Shown here: one piece after another, positions 1-11,275 of the stretch | Layout: each line of letters starts with the position of its first letter | How positions within the stretch are numbered: position 1 is the stretch's first letter | Source: Silene conica | Lineage: Eukaryota; Streptophyta; Magnoliopsida; Caryophyllales; Caryophyllaceae | Assembly: GCA_029255685.2 (NCBI GenBank) | Contig: CM055312.2 | Span: 17,012,649-17,076,648, forward strand | Length of the DNA stretch: 64,000 bases | Reading direction: 5' to 3' | Program-made: the position numbers and the translations under genes | The notes under the pieces: model-generated | Databases searched by the model: none | What the model was told of the DNA's origin: nothing | What the model saw: only the letters and a program-made list of their open reading frames with translations

Positions 1-106
1 CACTAGTTAGAACCCTGCCTCCCTATGGATTCGACCCTACTACCACTAGCTTCAGTTAGTAGTAACTATGTTTTATCTTTGACCGTGTATATGACGACCC
101 GTGTCA
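1..106 (+). repeat. Element A 5' LTR, 3' end only
   Basis: Matches 22540-22645 with a handful of substitutions (cctgcctccctatgg here, cctgcttccctgtgg there). It ends in ...GTGTCA at 106, directly before the primer-binding region. The rest of this LTR lies upstream of the window. Confidence 0.8.
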
Positions 107-121
107 AATTTGCCGGGGAGG
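107..121 (+). other. Damaged primer-binding site of element A (tRNA-Asp type)
   Basis: Element C keeps the full site TGGCGCCGTTGCCGGGG, complementary to the 3' end of plant tRNA-Asp(GTC). In A only TTGCCGGGG (110-118) remains after the LTR; about ten bases covering the CCA-pairing end are deleted. Without pairing to the tRNA 3' end, minus-strand priming should fail. Confidence 0.75.
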
Positions 122-216
122 CAATCGGTTTTAAGTTTTTGTGTTAGTTTATTTTGTTTCTTTGTCTTAAGGAATTATTTTTAATTCCTTAAGACCGTTT
201 TTATTTCTTTTCCTTA

Positions 217-1625
217 GTGTTGTGTATGCCCAGGTCTTCCAGGTTCGAATTAGTAGAAGCTAATCCGGAGCCCGAAAGAACCTTCTTACGCCGCAGGAGG
301 GAGAGAAGTAGGATAAGTAGGGAGGAAGTCTTGAGTACCCCTGAAAATTTTACTGCTGAACCAGTCAACCCACCATTCAAAATGCCAAACATAGCCAGTC
401 ATTCCGAGCTCAAGGCTGACTCCATTTCTAATGGGTTCACTCTTGCAGCTGATGCAGCCGGTAATAATTTCGACATTCGACCTTCCTATATCAATCTGGT
501 CCAACGAAATATGTACCGGGGTGCAGTTGGAGAGGATCCGTGAAAGCACATGGAGATCTTTACCGATTACTGCTCAACCATTCCAACATCGTAGACGGTT
601 ACTCAAGATAGGATAAATGAAGTCCTGTTTCCTTTTTCCCTATCTGAAGGAGCCAGGGAGTGGTACCGTGACTTTGACCGGGAACCTGCTAATATTATTG
701 ATTGAGAGTCATTGGCCCTTGCATTTTACAAGAAATACTACCCGCCCCAAAAGACCAATGCCCTTCATTCCCAAATCACTAACTTCAAACAATGCGGAAC
801 GGAAAACCTCTACGAAGCTTGGACTAGGTTCAAGAAGCTAGTAAGGGCATGTCCTCATCACGGTTTCCAACCGTGGTTTATCAGGAACCAGTTCTATAAC
901 GGGTTATTTGATGATCATCGGGCCATTCTTGATGTTGCTGCAAAGGGAAGGTTCCAAAAAGGAGACTGAGGATGACAAAGTTTGTAGTATTATTGAGGAG
1001 ATGGCGAATCATTGTGCTGAATATGGTAATCCTTGATTTGGGACAAGAACAGTAGCCAACATGAATACTGATGGCATGGAGGCTAAGCTAGACAAGTTGG
1101 CCGCGAGGTTTGACCAACGAGACAAACAACAAAAGAGAAGTCAACAGACGGTTCACCTACTGCAAAAGGGTGAACTAATGATGTGTGAGAGGTGTGGAGG
1201 AGCCGGGCATTCTGCTATTTAACGCCTTGCAGAGAAAGAGCAAGTTTTCTCCTTTCAACAGTTCAGACAAGGAGGAAATTTCTATAACCAGAACACGTTC
1301 ACCCCAATCCGAGGTGGACAAGTCAGAATATGCTCAACCTTACCTCACCACCACAACAAACTACATTCCCCCTCACCGCAACCAATTACAAATTACCAGA
1401 AACCCCCACAATTTCAGCCGTCACAAGCTAGTGCTTCCTCATCTGGAGGAAATTCTGAAATTAGTGACCTAAAGACTATGGTTCAATATTTGGCTTCCCG
1501 AATGCAAGCTGGAAATGCGTCAATCAAGTTGTTGGAGTCGCAAATCGCCCAATTGGCTGTTAAACAATCGTCGCGACCACCAGGGCAACTTCCCTCACAA
1601 ATAAAAAACGGAACAAGACCATCAA
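217..1625 (+). pseudogene. gag: Element A Athila-type gag, degenerate
   Basis: Gag is the structural protein that forms the cytoplasmic particle in which the RNA is reverse transcribed. The reading starts near MPRSSRFELVEANPEPER at 226 and includes PFKMPNIASHSE, FDIRPSYINLV and, near 712-960, the conserved block around AFYKKYYPPQKT and FIRNQFYNGLFDDHRAIL. The same blocks occur in the better-preserved gag of element C. A zinc knuckle begins at about 1182 (CERCGGAGHSA) but its last cysteine is lost and a stop follows. In-frame stops also occur at about 541 and 594, and frames switch several times. A Q/P/S-rich tail (about 1240-1625) ends at the repeat-rich linker. The gene is clearly dead. Confidence 0.8.
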
Positions 1626-2510
1626 TATGGTTAGGTTGAGGAGCGGACGCGATTATGAGGGGCCAAGTGTTGAAGTTTCTGGTCAAAAAGGTGTAGAAGG
1701 AAGAAAAGAAGAAGCTGTAACGGGAGCTGGGGTCGATCGAGTACTTGTCAGAACTCGATTGATTGAAAAATTCGAGGAATCACTCGATCAAGCAGATGTC
1801 AAAGCTCGATCGAGTGAGGTTGACAGAGAGGTCCTCGATCGAGCATTACCACTTGCTCGATCGAGCAAAGCCCGAGGAAAAGATCACTCAATCGAGTGAT
1901 CTGATGGCAGAAAACACTCGATCGAGTGTGCTTCAGAAAAGACAATAAAGAAGAGAGAAAAAACAGGCTGATTACGAGAAATAGAGTATGGAACGTCGTG
2001 TTGATCTGAGAGACATTCCATACCCGTCCAGGCTAGTCGAGAAGGAGTTCGCGAGATTCTCAGATACTTTACGAGAATTGAAGGTACACATGCCATTTCT
2101 TGAGCTGCTCTTAAAGGTACCTTCTTACTTGAAATTTATGCGTGAGATTCTTATGCGTAAGAGAGCTGTGGATGTATCTGAGACCGTAGCGTTGACGGAG
2201 GAGTGCTATGCGTTCCTCCAAAATAAGAGTCCACCCAAACTGGCCGACCCAGGTAGTTTCTCGATTTCTTGCAAGATAGGTACCCATACGATTGATAATG
2301 TTTTATGTGACTTAGGGGTGAGTGTTAGTGTGTTACCCCTGTCTTTAGCAACAAAATTTGGTTTTTCTAGATTCAAATGTACAAACATGACGGTATGTAT
2401 GGCAGACCGTAGTGTGTCGAGACCAGGGTTTTAGGGGACATTCCCGTTCATATAGGAGAGTTCTTATACCGGTTGATTTCGTGTTTTTGGACATTCCGAA
2501 GGATTCTTAC
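1626..2510 (+). pseudogene. Element A gag-protease linker and N-terminal part of the protease
   Basis: From about 1988 the reading gives YPSRLVEKEFARFSDTL, VPSYLKFMREIL, KSPPKLADPGSFSISCKIG and CDLGVSVSVLPLS. This is the Athila protease, an aspartic protease whose D-T/S-G triad reads D-L-G in this lineage (the following A is V here). It would cut Gag and Pol from the polyprotein. Two small indels break it near 2431 and 2470. The reading stops at ...IPKDSY, where element B is inserted, and continues at 10797 with TPIILGRPFLH. The upstream linker (about 1730-1930) is built largely of CTCGATCGAG copies read as LDR, SIE or RSS. Confidence 0.8.
1731..1931. repeat. CTCGATCGAG palindrome cluster in the gag-protease linker of A
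   Basis: Five exact TCGATCGA copies (near 1733, 1806, 1834, 1857 and 1918) plus several one-mismatch copies (for example CTCGATTGA, CTCAATCGAG, CTCGATCAAG) lie within 200 bases, spaced about 15-40 bases apart. Equivalent clusters sit at the same place in elements B and C. Confidence 0.9.
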
Positions 2511-3779
2511 TGACACGTCTGTCACAACCCTGTTAAAGATAAAACCTAACCGGTCTCAACTAAATGTAGTAGAGGTAGTCGAGTATCGTATCCACAGAGA
2601 GATGGGAATTCTATGGTCTAAAAAGTCCGTCTGAAGTAATTGATACTGGGGTTTGTTTGATTTGATTTCTAATAACTACGAGAAAAAAAGAGAGAAAACA
2701 GATAGAGAAAGCACTAGGATTGTCGGTTCACCATGGGTACTAAAGTCTGAACTAACTGACATAAAACACCCTAAACTCGGTCTGTAGGTAGTGAAAAGTT
2801 CCTTCCGATTCGTTATTCGCCCTAAGACTATACTAACTTAGCTTCCGCCCTAATTTAGTACGATCCTAATAATCGCCGTAGAACTACCCCTATTCCAATC
2901 TTCCGATCTAGGTCATAAGGGTTTCTAAACAGTCAATTGAGTGCGTCGACTCAAACAATTAACATCTATTATATGCGACGGATACAAACAGACCAAATTA
3001 CGGGTATCTTAGTCTAATAATTCATCCTACGCCATGGCTACCCTAAATCCTAGTGAAGGGATTAGCTACGCATAATTGATAAGAGAATAATTATAACAAG
3101 GGAACGAATGATCAATAACATTATAATAAGAGAAGGAATTTGAAGTAAAGAATAGAAAACAAAGTTACTGAATCCGAGTAGGAAAAAGGAGAGTGAACAA
3201 TAATCCAATCCGAGGAAAATGATAAAGAAAAGCTGGAAAAATCCTATTCTAATTAGGGATGGGAATTAGTAAGGAGTTCATCCCTTTCTACTGTTCTACT
3301 CTACTGTTTAAGTAGGGAAAATTTGCGGTTTTGCACAACTCAAAGCCCAACAGTCAGAAACTTCTCGATCGAGCTCCAAAGCTCTCGATCGAGAACATAA
3401 GCTTCTCGATCAAGATATTCAGGTAGCATCTGCTCGATTGAGCACAAGACAGCTCGATCGAGGACTTCTTCATACATGAACCAGATCGATCGAGCCAAAA
3501 GACTCTCGATCGAATGGCTTTGACCTCTTCGAACGTTCTCCCATCCTTGAGGGTACCTTTCATGCATCTCAAGGCAGTAAGTTTCCACTACGACTCTCTT
3601 ATATAAGCTTGGAGGACAATAAAAAAGGCTGATTTGCGTCGGCTCCGGTTCGTACCTACAAATAATGCAAAACAACCCAAAGTGGACTATTCGGGGGATA
3701 TTTGTAGTAAAATACTACGGATTAAGCATATAAATGTGTGATAAAAGGCCTAAATGGTCTATATGAAATGCACACATCA
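2511..3779 (-). repeat. Element B 3' LTR, full length
   Basis: 1269 bp. On the - strand it starts TGATGTGTGCATTTC (3779) and ends GACAGACGTGTCA (2511), the canonical TG...CA. The part 2970-3779 is repeated at 9953-10796. It contains a CTCGATCGAG cluster at about 3361-3515 (five exact TCGATCGA copies). The same TGATGTGTGCATTT start is found in element C's LTR, so B and C are related families. Confidence 0.85.
3361..3515. repeat. CTCGATCGAG cluster in element B 3' LTR
   Basis: Exact copies near 3363, 3384, 3453, 3485 and 3503 with diverged copies between them. The paired LTR has the same arrangement at about 10341-10530, so the cluster was present when B inserted. Confidence 0.9.
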
Positions 3780-3793
3780 ACATTCCCCAAACC
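3780..3793 (-). other. Polypurine tract of element B
   Basis: On the - strand GGTTTGGGGAATGT immediately precedes the LTR start TGATGTG. Position and composition fit the plus-strand primer of an LTR retrotransposon. Confidence 0.6.
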
Positions 3794-5750
3794 AAACATT
3801 TGCTTGCCCTCAAGCAAACAAAATGCAAAACTAATGGAACAAGAAAACTTACAGCCCCTACGACTATTCACCGAAACCAATTTAATGCAACAGTTAAACT
3901 TAGCAATGGTGTCAAATGCAAACGAGTTATCAAGATGTCTGAAAAATAGTTGAACCGTCAACCTTGCTAGACCTTAAATGTCGGACTCTCACGGGCCACT
4001 CTTCTCTCATCAAAGCAAAGGGTAAGCATATATATATGAACAAGAGAGAAATAGAACAAGAATCACTCACCTAACTACGACCTACGTGAACATGCATGCA
4101 TAAGAGTATGAAAAACTATTCTGATCATTGTGCATAAACATTCCAACCAATTGAGGTCCAATCACATGCTGAGTGCTTACGAAATTTGGGAAAGTGAGAT
4201 AAGGGGTAAGAAGGGGCAAAACATTATTGGGAATGTGGAGGTAAAAGCCAAGCTAGCACCGAAACATAACCAAATTATACATCCGCTTCGAAACCCGTTT
4301 GGCAAGGATATCATAAATTACCGAAACCGGTAAACCACTCACTTAACCAAAGGAACAACTCCTCAAAGAATAATATGAAGTATACGAGTAAACAGTTGAA
4401 TCATAACACATTTTTTCCTCTTCTTTTTTCCTCTTCTTTTTTTTTTGTTTAATTTCTCTCTTTTTTTCTTGCTTTTTTTCTTTTCGAACCATGGCTGATT
4501 GACTGAGCCTGTCGATCGAGTGGAATGGCTTCTCGATCGAGAGCATCAACAATAAAAACCGATCGATCGAACATAATGGTTCTCGGTCGATGAAAACTTG
4601 GTTCCTTTTCTCACGGAAACGCACTCCGATCAACAGGATATGGGACAAACCAACACAAAGAATGACATACCCTTCGGAGACAACACGTAAAGCTAGCTTG
4701 ACGGGGCATGCTAAATTTTGGGTGTAGCTGAAAGGGTCAAAAAGGCAAGATTTGGCTAATGTGGAGTTAACTGGTAAACTGAGAAAAAGATATCATAAGC
4801 ACTCTCCGACATGTGACACCGGCCACTAACCCGAATGTTTACTGGCACAAATGCAATTTAGATTCATACAAATGCAGGTTGACAATACATGTCACGCAAG
4901 GAATACTACTCATAATCCTAAAAGAAACCGGTCATGGATGTCACCAGTTTAAAGTAAGCTCTATAACCTTAGAAAATATGAGTAGGTTGCCAAACATGTC
5001 AGGTCAAGTCTATTCGTTCAGCATCAAATTCAGACATAAAACTCGTAGGACCATTCAAAAGACTATGCTAAAGTAACAACTGTGTATGGCTCAGATGATA
5101 AGCAGAAAGGGGGGGAAGTAAATATTGTTCCGACTCAACCTAAGGTGCAAAAATAAACGTGAAATTTTTGAAAAATTTGTGATTTTTAAATGCAAGAATT
5201 GAAAAGCGAATGCATGCAAAAATGAAACGTGATAACAAAAATGCAGACACAAAATGGATGCATAATCTCCCAAAACCAAACCGTACAATGCCCTCATTAT
5301 ACAAAGGAAAGAAAAGAAGATGCAAACTAGGGAGAGTGAGTCGGAAAACTTACAAAAGACTACATAACGAAGGGCCTCCCCAAACCGAACTGGAAGGTGA
5401 GGTTGGGTATCCTCTCAATCGACAGAAAGCTGCTCGGTCGATGAAGTTTCCATTCGATCGAGGAAGGGACCTCTCGATCGAGAGCAATGGTTGCCTAAAT
5501 TCTCGATCGAGCGACAAAATAGGCGATCGAGCACATTGACAAGGGAAAAATAATCGATCGAGTGTGAAAACTACTCGATCGAGGGCGCCTTGCTGCAAAA
5601 GTTCACCAAAAACAGAACCGAAATTGTTTGAACATACAAAACAAAATGAAACAGCACGAAAAACAAAGTCTTGAAAACAAATACAACGAAAACAGTTGGG
5701 TTGCCTCCCGATAAGCGCAGTTTTATGAGGTCCCGCACGACCTATGAGCT
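3794..5750 (-). other. Element B 3' untranslated region
   Basis: About 2 kb between the integrase stop and the polypurine tract, with no supportable gene. It holds two further CTCGATCGAG clusters (about 4509-4590 and 5415-5590), a T-rich run at about 4410-4475, and the GGGAGGCAACCCA block at about 5698-5710. Short ORFs here are low complexity. Confidence 0.7.
5415..5590. repeat. CTCGATCGAG cluster behind the integrase of B
   Basis: Exact TCGATCGA copies near 5453, 5472, 5501, 5553 and 5573 with diverged copies between. A smaller cluster lies at 4509-4590. These are outside both the LTR and the coding region. Confidence 0.85.
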
Positions 5751-7262
5751 TCAATCGTAAAACTCGTTAGTCTCGTCGAAAAACAAGACTTCGACGCAAC
5801 CCACAATAGCATCCGCTCCATAATAATGCTTCCCTTGGTGACCATTAACTTTGAAACGATTTCTCGCAGACCCTTCTATCTCGACGGAGCCGAATTGGTT
5901 GACACCGGTCACTGTATACGATCCACTCCACCTGGACTTCAGCTTTCTAGGAAACAGTCGCAATCGGGAGTTAAATAGAAAAACCTGTTGCCCGACATGA
6001 AATTCCCGAGGCACAATCCGCTTGTCGTGCCAGCGCTTAGTCTTCTCCTTATAAATGCGAGAGCTATCATAAGCGTTAAGCCGAAATTCCTCTAGCGCAT
6101 CTAGCTGCAACAAACGCTTCTCACCACAAAAGTTAACATCATAACTAAGCTGGCACATAGCCCACCAAGCTTTATGTTCTAACTGAACAGGTAAATGACA
6201 AGACTTCCAATACACCAAACGATAAGGTGAAGCACCGATTGGTGTCTTAAAAAGCTGTCATATAAGCCCACAATGTGTCTTCCAGTTTAGAACTCCAATC
6301 CTTTCGTGATTTAGACACTACTTTACCCAAAATCTCTTTTAGTTCCCTATTAGAGACTTCAACTTGTCCACTAGTTTGAGGGTGATACCCCAAACCTCTA
6401 CGATGTTTGACACCATACTTAGACAACAAAGTAGTGAGCTGCTGTTCACGAAAATGCATACCTCGATCACTAATGACGACCCTAGGGACACCAAAACGAG
6501 GGAAATGGTCTTGAAAAACAGCTTAATCACGGTCTTAGCATCAAAACTAGGAGTGGCAATCGCCTCCACCCACTTAGACACATAATCTACAGCCATTAGA
6601 ATGTACCTGTTACCTTTGCTAGACGGGAATGGTCCTTGATAATCGATGCCCCAGACATCAACAATCTCAACCTCTAAAATGCCGTTCTGTGGCATCTCAT
6701 GTCTTTTAGAAATGTTTCCCGTTCTCTGGCACGCATCACAACTGGAAACAAAAACCTTAGTGTCAGCAAAAAGAGTCGGCCAATAAAAACCAGACTGTAA
6801 TACCTTAGCCACGGTCCATGATGGGCCGTTGAGACCTCCACTAGGGGCCGAATGACAGCCCTCCAAACCAGCCCTGGTCTCCCACTGCGGAATACACCGT
6901 CTGTAGATTCTGTCTGCGCATTCCTTAAAGAGATAAGGATCATCCCAAAAGTATTGCCTTGCATCGTGTAAAAATATCTTCCGCTGCTGATAAGATAAAT
7001 CTGGTGGTAGCTTCTGACTGACAACAAAGTTGGCAAAATCTGCAAACCAAGGTTCAACACCATCCTTAGAGTTTACAGAGGTCACAGAAAAAACACTAAT
7101 AGTATATAAAGAATCATCAGCAAATGAATCATTAATAGGAAGAGAATCCTCCCCCTCCTGTTGCGTTAGACGCAACAAATGGTCTGCTACAATATTTTCT
7201 GCACCCTTCATATCCTTTATCTCCAAGTCAAACTCCTGTAGAAGGAGTATCCATCTCAGCAA
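5751..7262 (-). pseudogene. Element B Athila-type integrase, frameshifted
   Basis: Integrase inserts the cDNA into nuclear DNA. The reading begins at the RNase H end ([12 protein letters not shown], about 7190) and continues through the zinc-binding region with C-x2-C (CDACQRTG, about 6735), the first catalytic Asp ([11 protein letters not shown], about 6650), the second in a shifted frame (VISDRGMHF, about 6465) and the Glu ([10 protein letters not shown], about 6360). A second shift near 6240 leads to the C-terminal part ending [15 protein letters not shown] and a stop at 5751. All three D, D, E positions survive but in different frames, so no functional enzyme is made. Confidence 0.85.
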
Positions 7263-8700
7263 TCAGGGCTTAGCCTCCTTCTTGTTCAGAAGGTGCTTCA
7301 GAGCTGCATGATCAGTAAAGATAACAACTTTAGAACCCAATAAATAAGATCTAAACTTATCTGACTTGAGCCTCATCCAGAGTTCGGCTCGCATAGTATA
7401 TCGCACTCAGCGCTTTGTCTTTCCGCCGGCCTAGCATCGCTCCTAGTGCATAATCACTAGCATCGCCCAAAATCTCGAAAGGTAGCGTCCAATCTAGAGG
7501 CTGAATAATGAGTGCTGAAACCAAAGCCTACTTCAAAGTATTAAAAGCAGAAAGACAGTCATCAGTAAAATCAAAGGGAGCATCCTTTAACAGCAACTGT
7601 GTAAGTGGTTGAGTAATCTTAGAGAAGTCCTCGATAAACCGGCGATAAAAACCGGCATGACCAAGAAAACTTCTCACCCCCTTAACATTAACCAGAGGGG
7701 GTAATTGTTCGATCACCTGCACCTTTGCCCTATATATCTACCTCAATACCCCTATTAGAGACCAAGTGCACAAGGACTACGCCCTCCTTAACCATAAAGT
7801 GACACTTCTCCTAGTTTAGCACCAGATTAACCTCAATCTAACGCTGCAAAACTTTATCAAGGTTAGCTAAACAATGATTAAAATCATTCTCATAGACACT
7901 GAAATCGTCCATGAAGACCTCCATGATAAACTCTATATACTCTGAAAATATCCCCATCATACACCTTTGAAAGGTGGCAGGGGCATTACACAAACCAAAA
8001 GGCATCCTGCGATAAGCATAAACACCTTTAGGACAAGTTAAAGTAGTCTTTTCCTGATCATCTGGATGAATAGGGATCTGAAAGAACCTTGAGTATCCAT
8101 CCAGATAGCAGAAAAACTCATGAGAAGTTAACCTCTCTATCATCTGATCAATGAAAGGAAGGGGGAAATGATCTTTCTTGGTGGCGGCATTTAATTGCCG
8201 ATAGTCTATACACATCCACCACCCGGTCACTAGTCTAGTAGGTATTAATTCATTCTTTTCATTAGTAACAACAGTAGTACCCCATTTCTTAGGCACCACC
8301 TAAACGGGACTTACCCATTTCGAATTACCAAGTGAATAAATTATACCTGCATCAAGTAGTTTCATAACCTCAGCCGTCACAACCTCCTCCATCTTTGGGT
8401 TAAGCTTCCGCTGACCCTGCCTGCAAAGTTTGTGACCTTCATCTAACTCTATTCTGTACATGCAGACATCGGGGCTGATGCCCTTAATGTCATCCAGTGA
8501 ATAACCCATCGCCTTCCTATTTCTCCTAAGAACACTTAACAAAGCAGTTAGCTGATCATCATTAAGCTTAGCACTTACCATAATAGGGAACTGTTCAGTA
8601 CTATCAAGAAAAGCATACTTAAGATGAGAAGGAAGGGTCTTACGTTCTAGAACCTTTACCTCAACTGAACACAAAGGGTGTGCCAAATTCTCTACCCGCT
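7263..8700 (-). pseudogene. Element B reverse transcriptase and RNase H, degenerate
   Basis: Reverse transcriptase motifs on the - strand: ELDEGHKLCRQGQRKLNP (about 8440), CIDYRQLNAATKKDHFPLP (about 8200), MPFGLCNAPATFQRCM (about 7990) and the catalytic FMDDFSVY (about 7900). A stop at 8300 splits it. The usual arginine before CIDYR is tryptophan (GWWMCIDYR). RNase H follows: FLGHAGFYRRFIEDFSK (about 7670) and, after a stop, GDASDYALGAMLGR (about 7450) and IYYASRTL. More stops and a frame change occur at 7263-7400. The two domains copied the element RNA to DNA inside Gag particles. Confidence 0.85.
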
Positions 8701-9973
8701 CCAGCTCGACATCTATCAATTCTACCTCATCTGGCAACTCCATCTCATCGGTAGCAACTCCGAACAGCTCCTCCATGGTATCCTGATCCTCGTAATCTGA
8801 ACAATCTGCGCACTCAGCTAACAACATCAGAGACTCTAACGGATCCCTAGTCAGGGAATCCGACCAAACCTCATAAGAAGACTCATCAATAATATCTACT
8901 GAATAGCAAGTGTCCTCTATCATTGGTCTAGACAATGTCTTAAGCAGATTAAACGTAATCATGTCATCCCCTACCTCTAGAGTCAAACGCCCAAGTTTGA
9001 CATCTATAATGGCTCCAGCTGTGCATAAAAAAGGTCTACCCAAAATAATCTGGGTGCGGGTATCCTCAGCAATATCCAAAACAATAAAGTCCACTGGAAT
9101 AAAGAACTTGCCCACCTTGACGGGCACGTCCTCTAAGATATCTAAAGGTCATCTAACAGATCTGTCAGCCATCTGTAGGGTGATATTGGTCTATTTTAGG
9201 CGACCCAAATTAAGCTTAGAAAAGATAGAATAGGGTATGACACTAACACTAGCTCCAAGGTCACACAGCGCCATATCTATCGTCACATCTCCTATGACAC
9301 AAGAAATCGAGAAACTACCCGAATCTTTCAATTTGGGAGGGGACTTACTCAAAATCAGGCTACTTGACTCTTCCATAAAAGTGACTATAGAAAATTCTCC
9401 AAAATCTTTCTTACGCGTAATAGTATCTTTCATAAACTTTGCGTAAGATGGAACTTGGGTAATTAACTCAACAAAGGGAATGGTTACCTGAATGTTACGT
9501 ACCATGTCCACGAATTTGCTGAATTGCCTCTCCGTCTTCGTATCTCGCAATCGACCTGGGTAGGGAACCTTAACCATCGGAGGTGGGTCCCCAAATTTCT
9601 CTTTACCTTTGTCATTTCTCGGCATCCGCACAGTAGGGGAGGGTACCCCATCACGTATATTTTCAGAATTGGCAGTTGGACGATGACTTTCTCTCGATCG
9701 AGGCTCAGAAGTGCTTAATCGAGAGCTTTCCTTAGTAATTGCTCTCGATCGAGGCTCGGAAGTGCTCGATCGAGGGCTCTCAAGTTCCAGATTGATTGAT
9801 CGAGGAGTGTTGTTACTCGATCGAGGGCTCTCTGCATCCAGGTTGCTCGATCGAGGAGTGTTGTTACTCGATCGAAGGCTTGCATCACCAAAACTGGTCG
9901 ATCGAGAAGGTTTTTCACTCGATCGACCTGTTTCCAGCTGATCAATACTAGTATATGCGACGGATACAAACAT
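8701..9973 (-). pseudogene. Element B gag end, linker and protease, degenerate
   Basis: Starts abruptly at the deletion point (9952) inside the linker, which encodes repeated R-S-S / L-D-R / P-R-S blocks from the CTCGATCGAG palindrome. It then reads YPGRLRDTKTERQFSKF, VPSYAKFMKDTI, KSPPKLKDSGSFSISC and CDLGASVSVIPYS (catalytic D-L-G). Two stops (near 9197 and 9150) interrupt before DVPVKVGKFFIPVDFIVLD and IILGRPFLCTAGAIIDV, the flap-to-helix part of the Athila protease. Downstream acidic sequence leads into RT. Most of gag upstream, including the zinc knuckle, is deleted. Confidence 0.85.
9690..9945. repeat. CTCGATCGAG cluster in the gag-protease linker of B
   Basis: The densest cluster: eight exact TCGATCGA copies (near 9693, 9743, 9763, 9817, 9845, 9867, 9898 and 9918) plus variants. 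Several form a larger about 50-bp unit (agggctctc...tcgatcgaggag). Confidence 0.9.
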
Positions 9974-10796
9974 ACCAAATTACGGGTATCTTATTCTAAT
10001 AATTCATCCTACGCCATGGCTACCCTAAATCCTAGTGGAGGGATTAGCTACGCATAACTGATAAGAGAAGAATTATAACAAGGGAACGAATGATCAATAA
10101 CATTATAATAAGAGAAGGAATTTGAAGTAAAGAATAGAAAACAAAGTTACCGAATCCGAGTAGGAAAAAGGAGAGTGAACAATAATCCAGTCCGAGGAAA
10201 ATGATAAAGAAAAGCTGCTAAAATCCTATTCTAATTAGGGATGGGAAGTATTAAGGAGTTCGTCCCTTTCTACTGTTATACTCTACAGTTTAAGTAGGGA
10301 AAATTTGAGGTTTTGCACACTCGAAGCCCAACAGACAGAAACTTCTCGATCGAGCTCCAACACTCTCAATCGAGAAGATTCTTCTAGATTTCCCGCTTGA
10401 TCGAGAACATAACCTTCTCGATCGAGATCTTCAGCTAGCATCTGCTCGATCGAGCACAGGACAGCTCGATCGAGGACTGCTTCATACAGGAACAGATCGA
10501 TCGAGCCAAAAGACTCTCGATCGAATGGCTTTGGCCTCTTCGAACGTTCTCCCATCCTTGAGAGTGAATTTCACGCATCTCGAGGCAGTAAGTTTCCACT
10601 ACGACTCTCTTATGTAAGCTTGGAGGACCATAAAAAAAGGCTGATTTGCGTCCGCTCCGGTTCGTACTTGCAAATAATGCAAAACAACCCAAAGTAGACT
10701 ATTCGGGGGATATTCGTAGTAAAAGACTACGGATTAAGCATATAAATGTGTTCAAAAAAGGCCTAAATGGTCTATATATATGAAATGCACACATAA
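9953..10796 (-). repeat. Element B 5' LTR, truncated
   Basis: Collinear with 2970-3779 from TATATGCGACGGATAC to the terminus, which reads ACATAA instead of ACATCA at 10791-10796. The 3' 459 bp of this LTR is missing and the copy is joined directly to the gag-protease linker at 9952/9953. It holds its own CTCGATCGAG cluster at about 10341-10530, with an extra copy pair relative to the other LTR. Confidence 0.85.
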
Positions 10797-11275
10797 ATTA
10801 CACTCCTATCATTCTAGGTAGACCTTTTCTGCACACTGCGAAAGCAGTGATTGACGTAGGTACCAAAACACTGACATTTCAGGTAGGTGGGGAAGACCTC
10901 ATATGTAGGCAGACTAGCACGTCATGGTCACCTATGACGGTTATTCCATGCTATTCCATGTCTGATGATTATGTAGATTTATAATTGATAGAACTAACAC
11001 TTCTGCCTCAGTTTGAGAGCAAAGTAGAGGACGATTTTATGATCATTTCTGATGCAGATACTGAGCCAGGTTACAACCCGGATAGATGGGGTTGGTTGGC
11101 ATTGCAGAATAAGAAGAAGAATCCGAAGGAAGAGAAGCCACCAGTCAAAATAAAGCATTACGTCATGACGTATAATCCCGTTGATAATTCAGTCGTTTGG
11201 AAGCTTGAAGCTGGAGAAGTCACAACTGCGGAGGGAAGTTCCGCAAGTCAGGAGCCCTGTCGCGGGAAATAAACA
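10797..11275 (+). pseudogene. Element A protease C-terminal half and unknown extension
   Basis: Resumes A's protease after the target duplication: TPIILGRPFLHTAKAVIDVG and TLTFQVGGEDLICR (10802-10909). One in-frame stop (10982) is followed in the same frame by 95 codons, containing DDFMIISDADTEPGYNPD and KIKHYVMTYNPVDNSVVW, to a stop at 11272. I do not recognise this extension; it is hydrophilic with a Lys/Glu-rich middle. In B the corresponding place leads to reverse transcriptase, so A diverges here. Either RT to integrase was deleted long ago or A belongs to a family that never carried them. Confidence 0.65.

Larger units (their letters stand above)
2511..10796 (-). mobile_element. Element B: Athila-type Ty3 retrotransposon inserted in A's protease
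   Basis: The element is on the - strand: truncated 5' LTR (9953-10796), gag end and protease, RT, RNase H, integrase, a long 3' untranslated region with the GGGAGGCAACCCA block common behind Athila/Tat integrases (about 5698-5710), polypurine tract, and full 3' LTR (2511-3779). Target duplication: cttac at 2506-2510 and attac at 10797-10801, one mismatch. Excising B in silico re-joins A's protease reading ...KDSY to TPIILGRP. The LTR 3' end, primer site and most of gag are lost through a deletion at 9952/9953. Confidence 0.88.
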
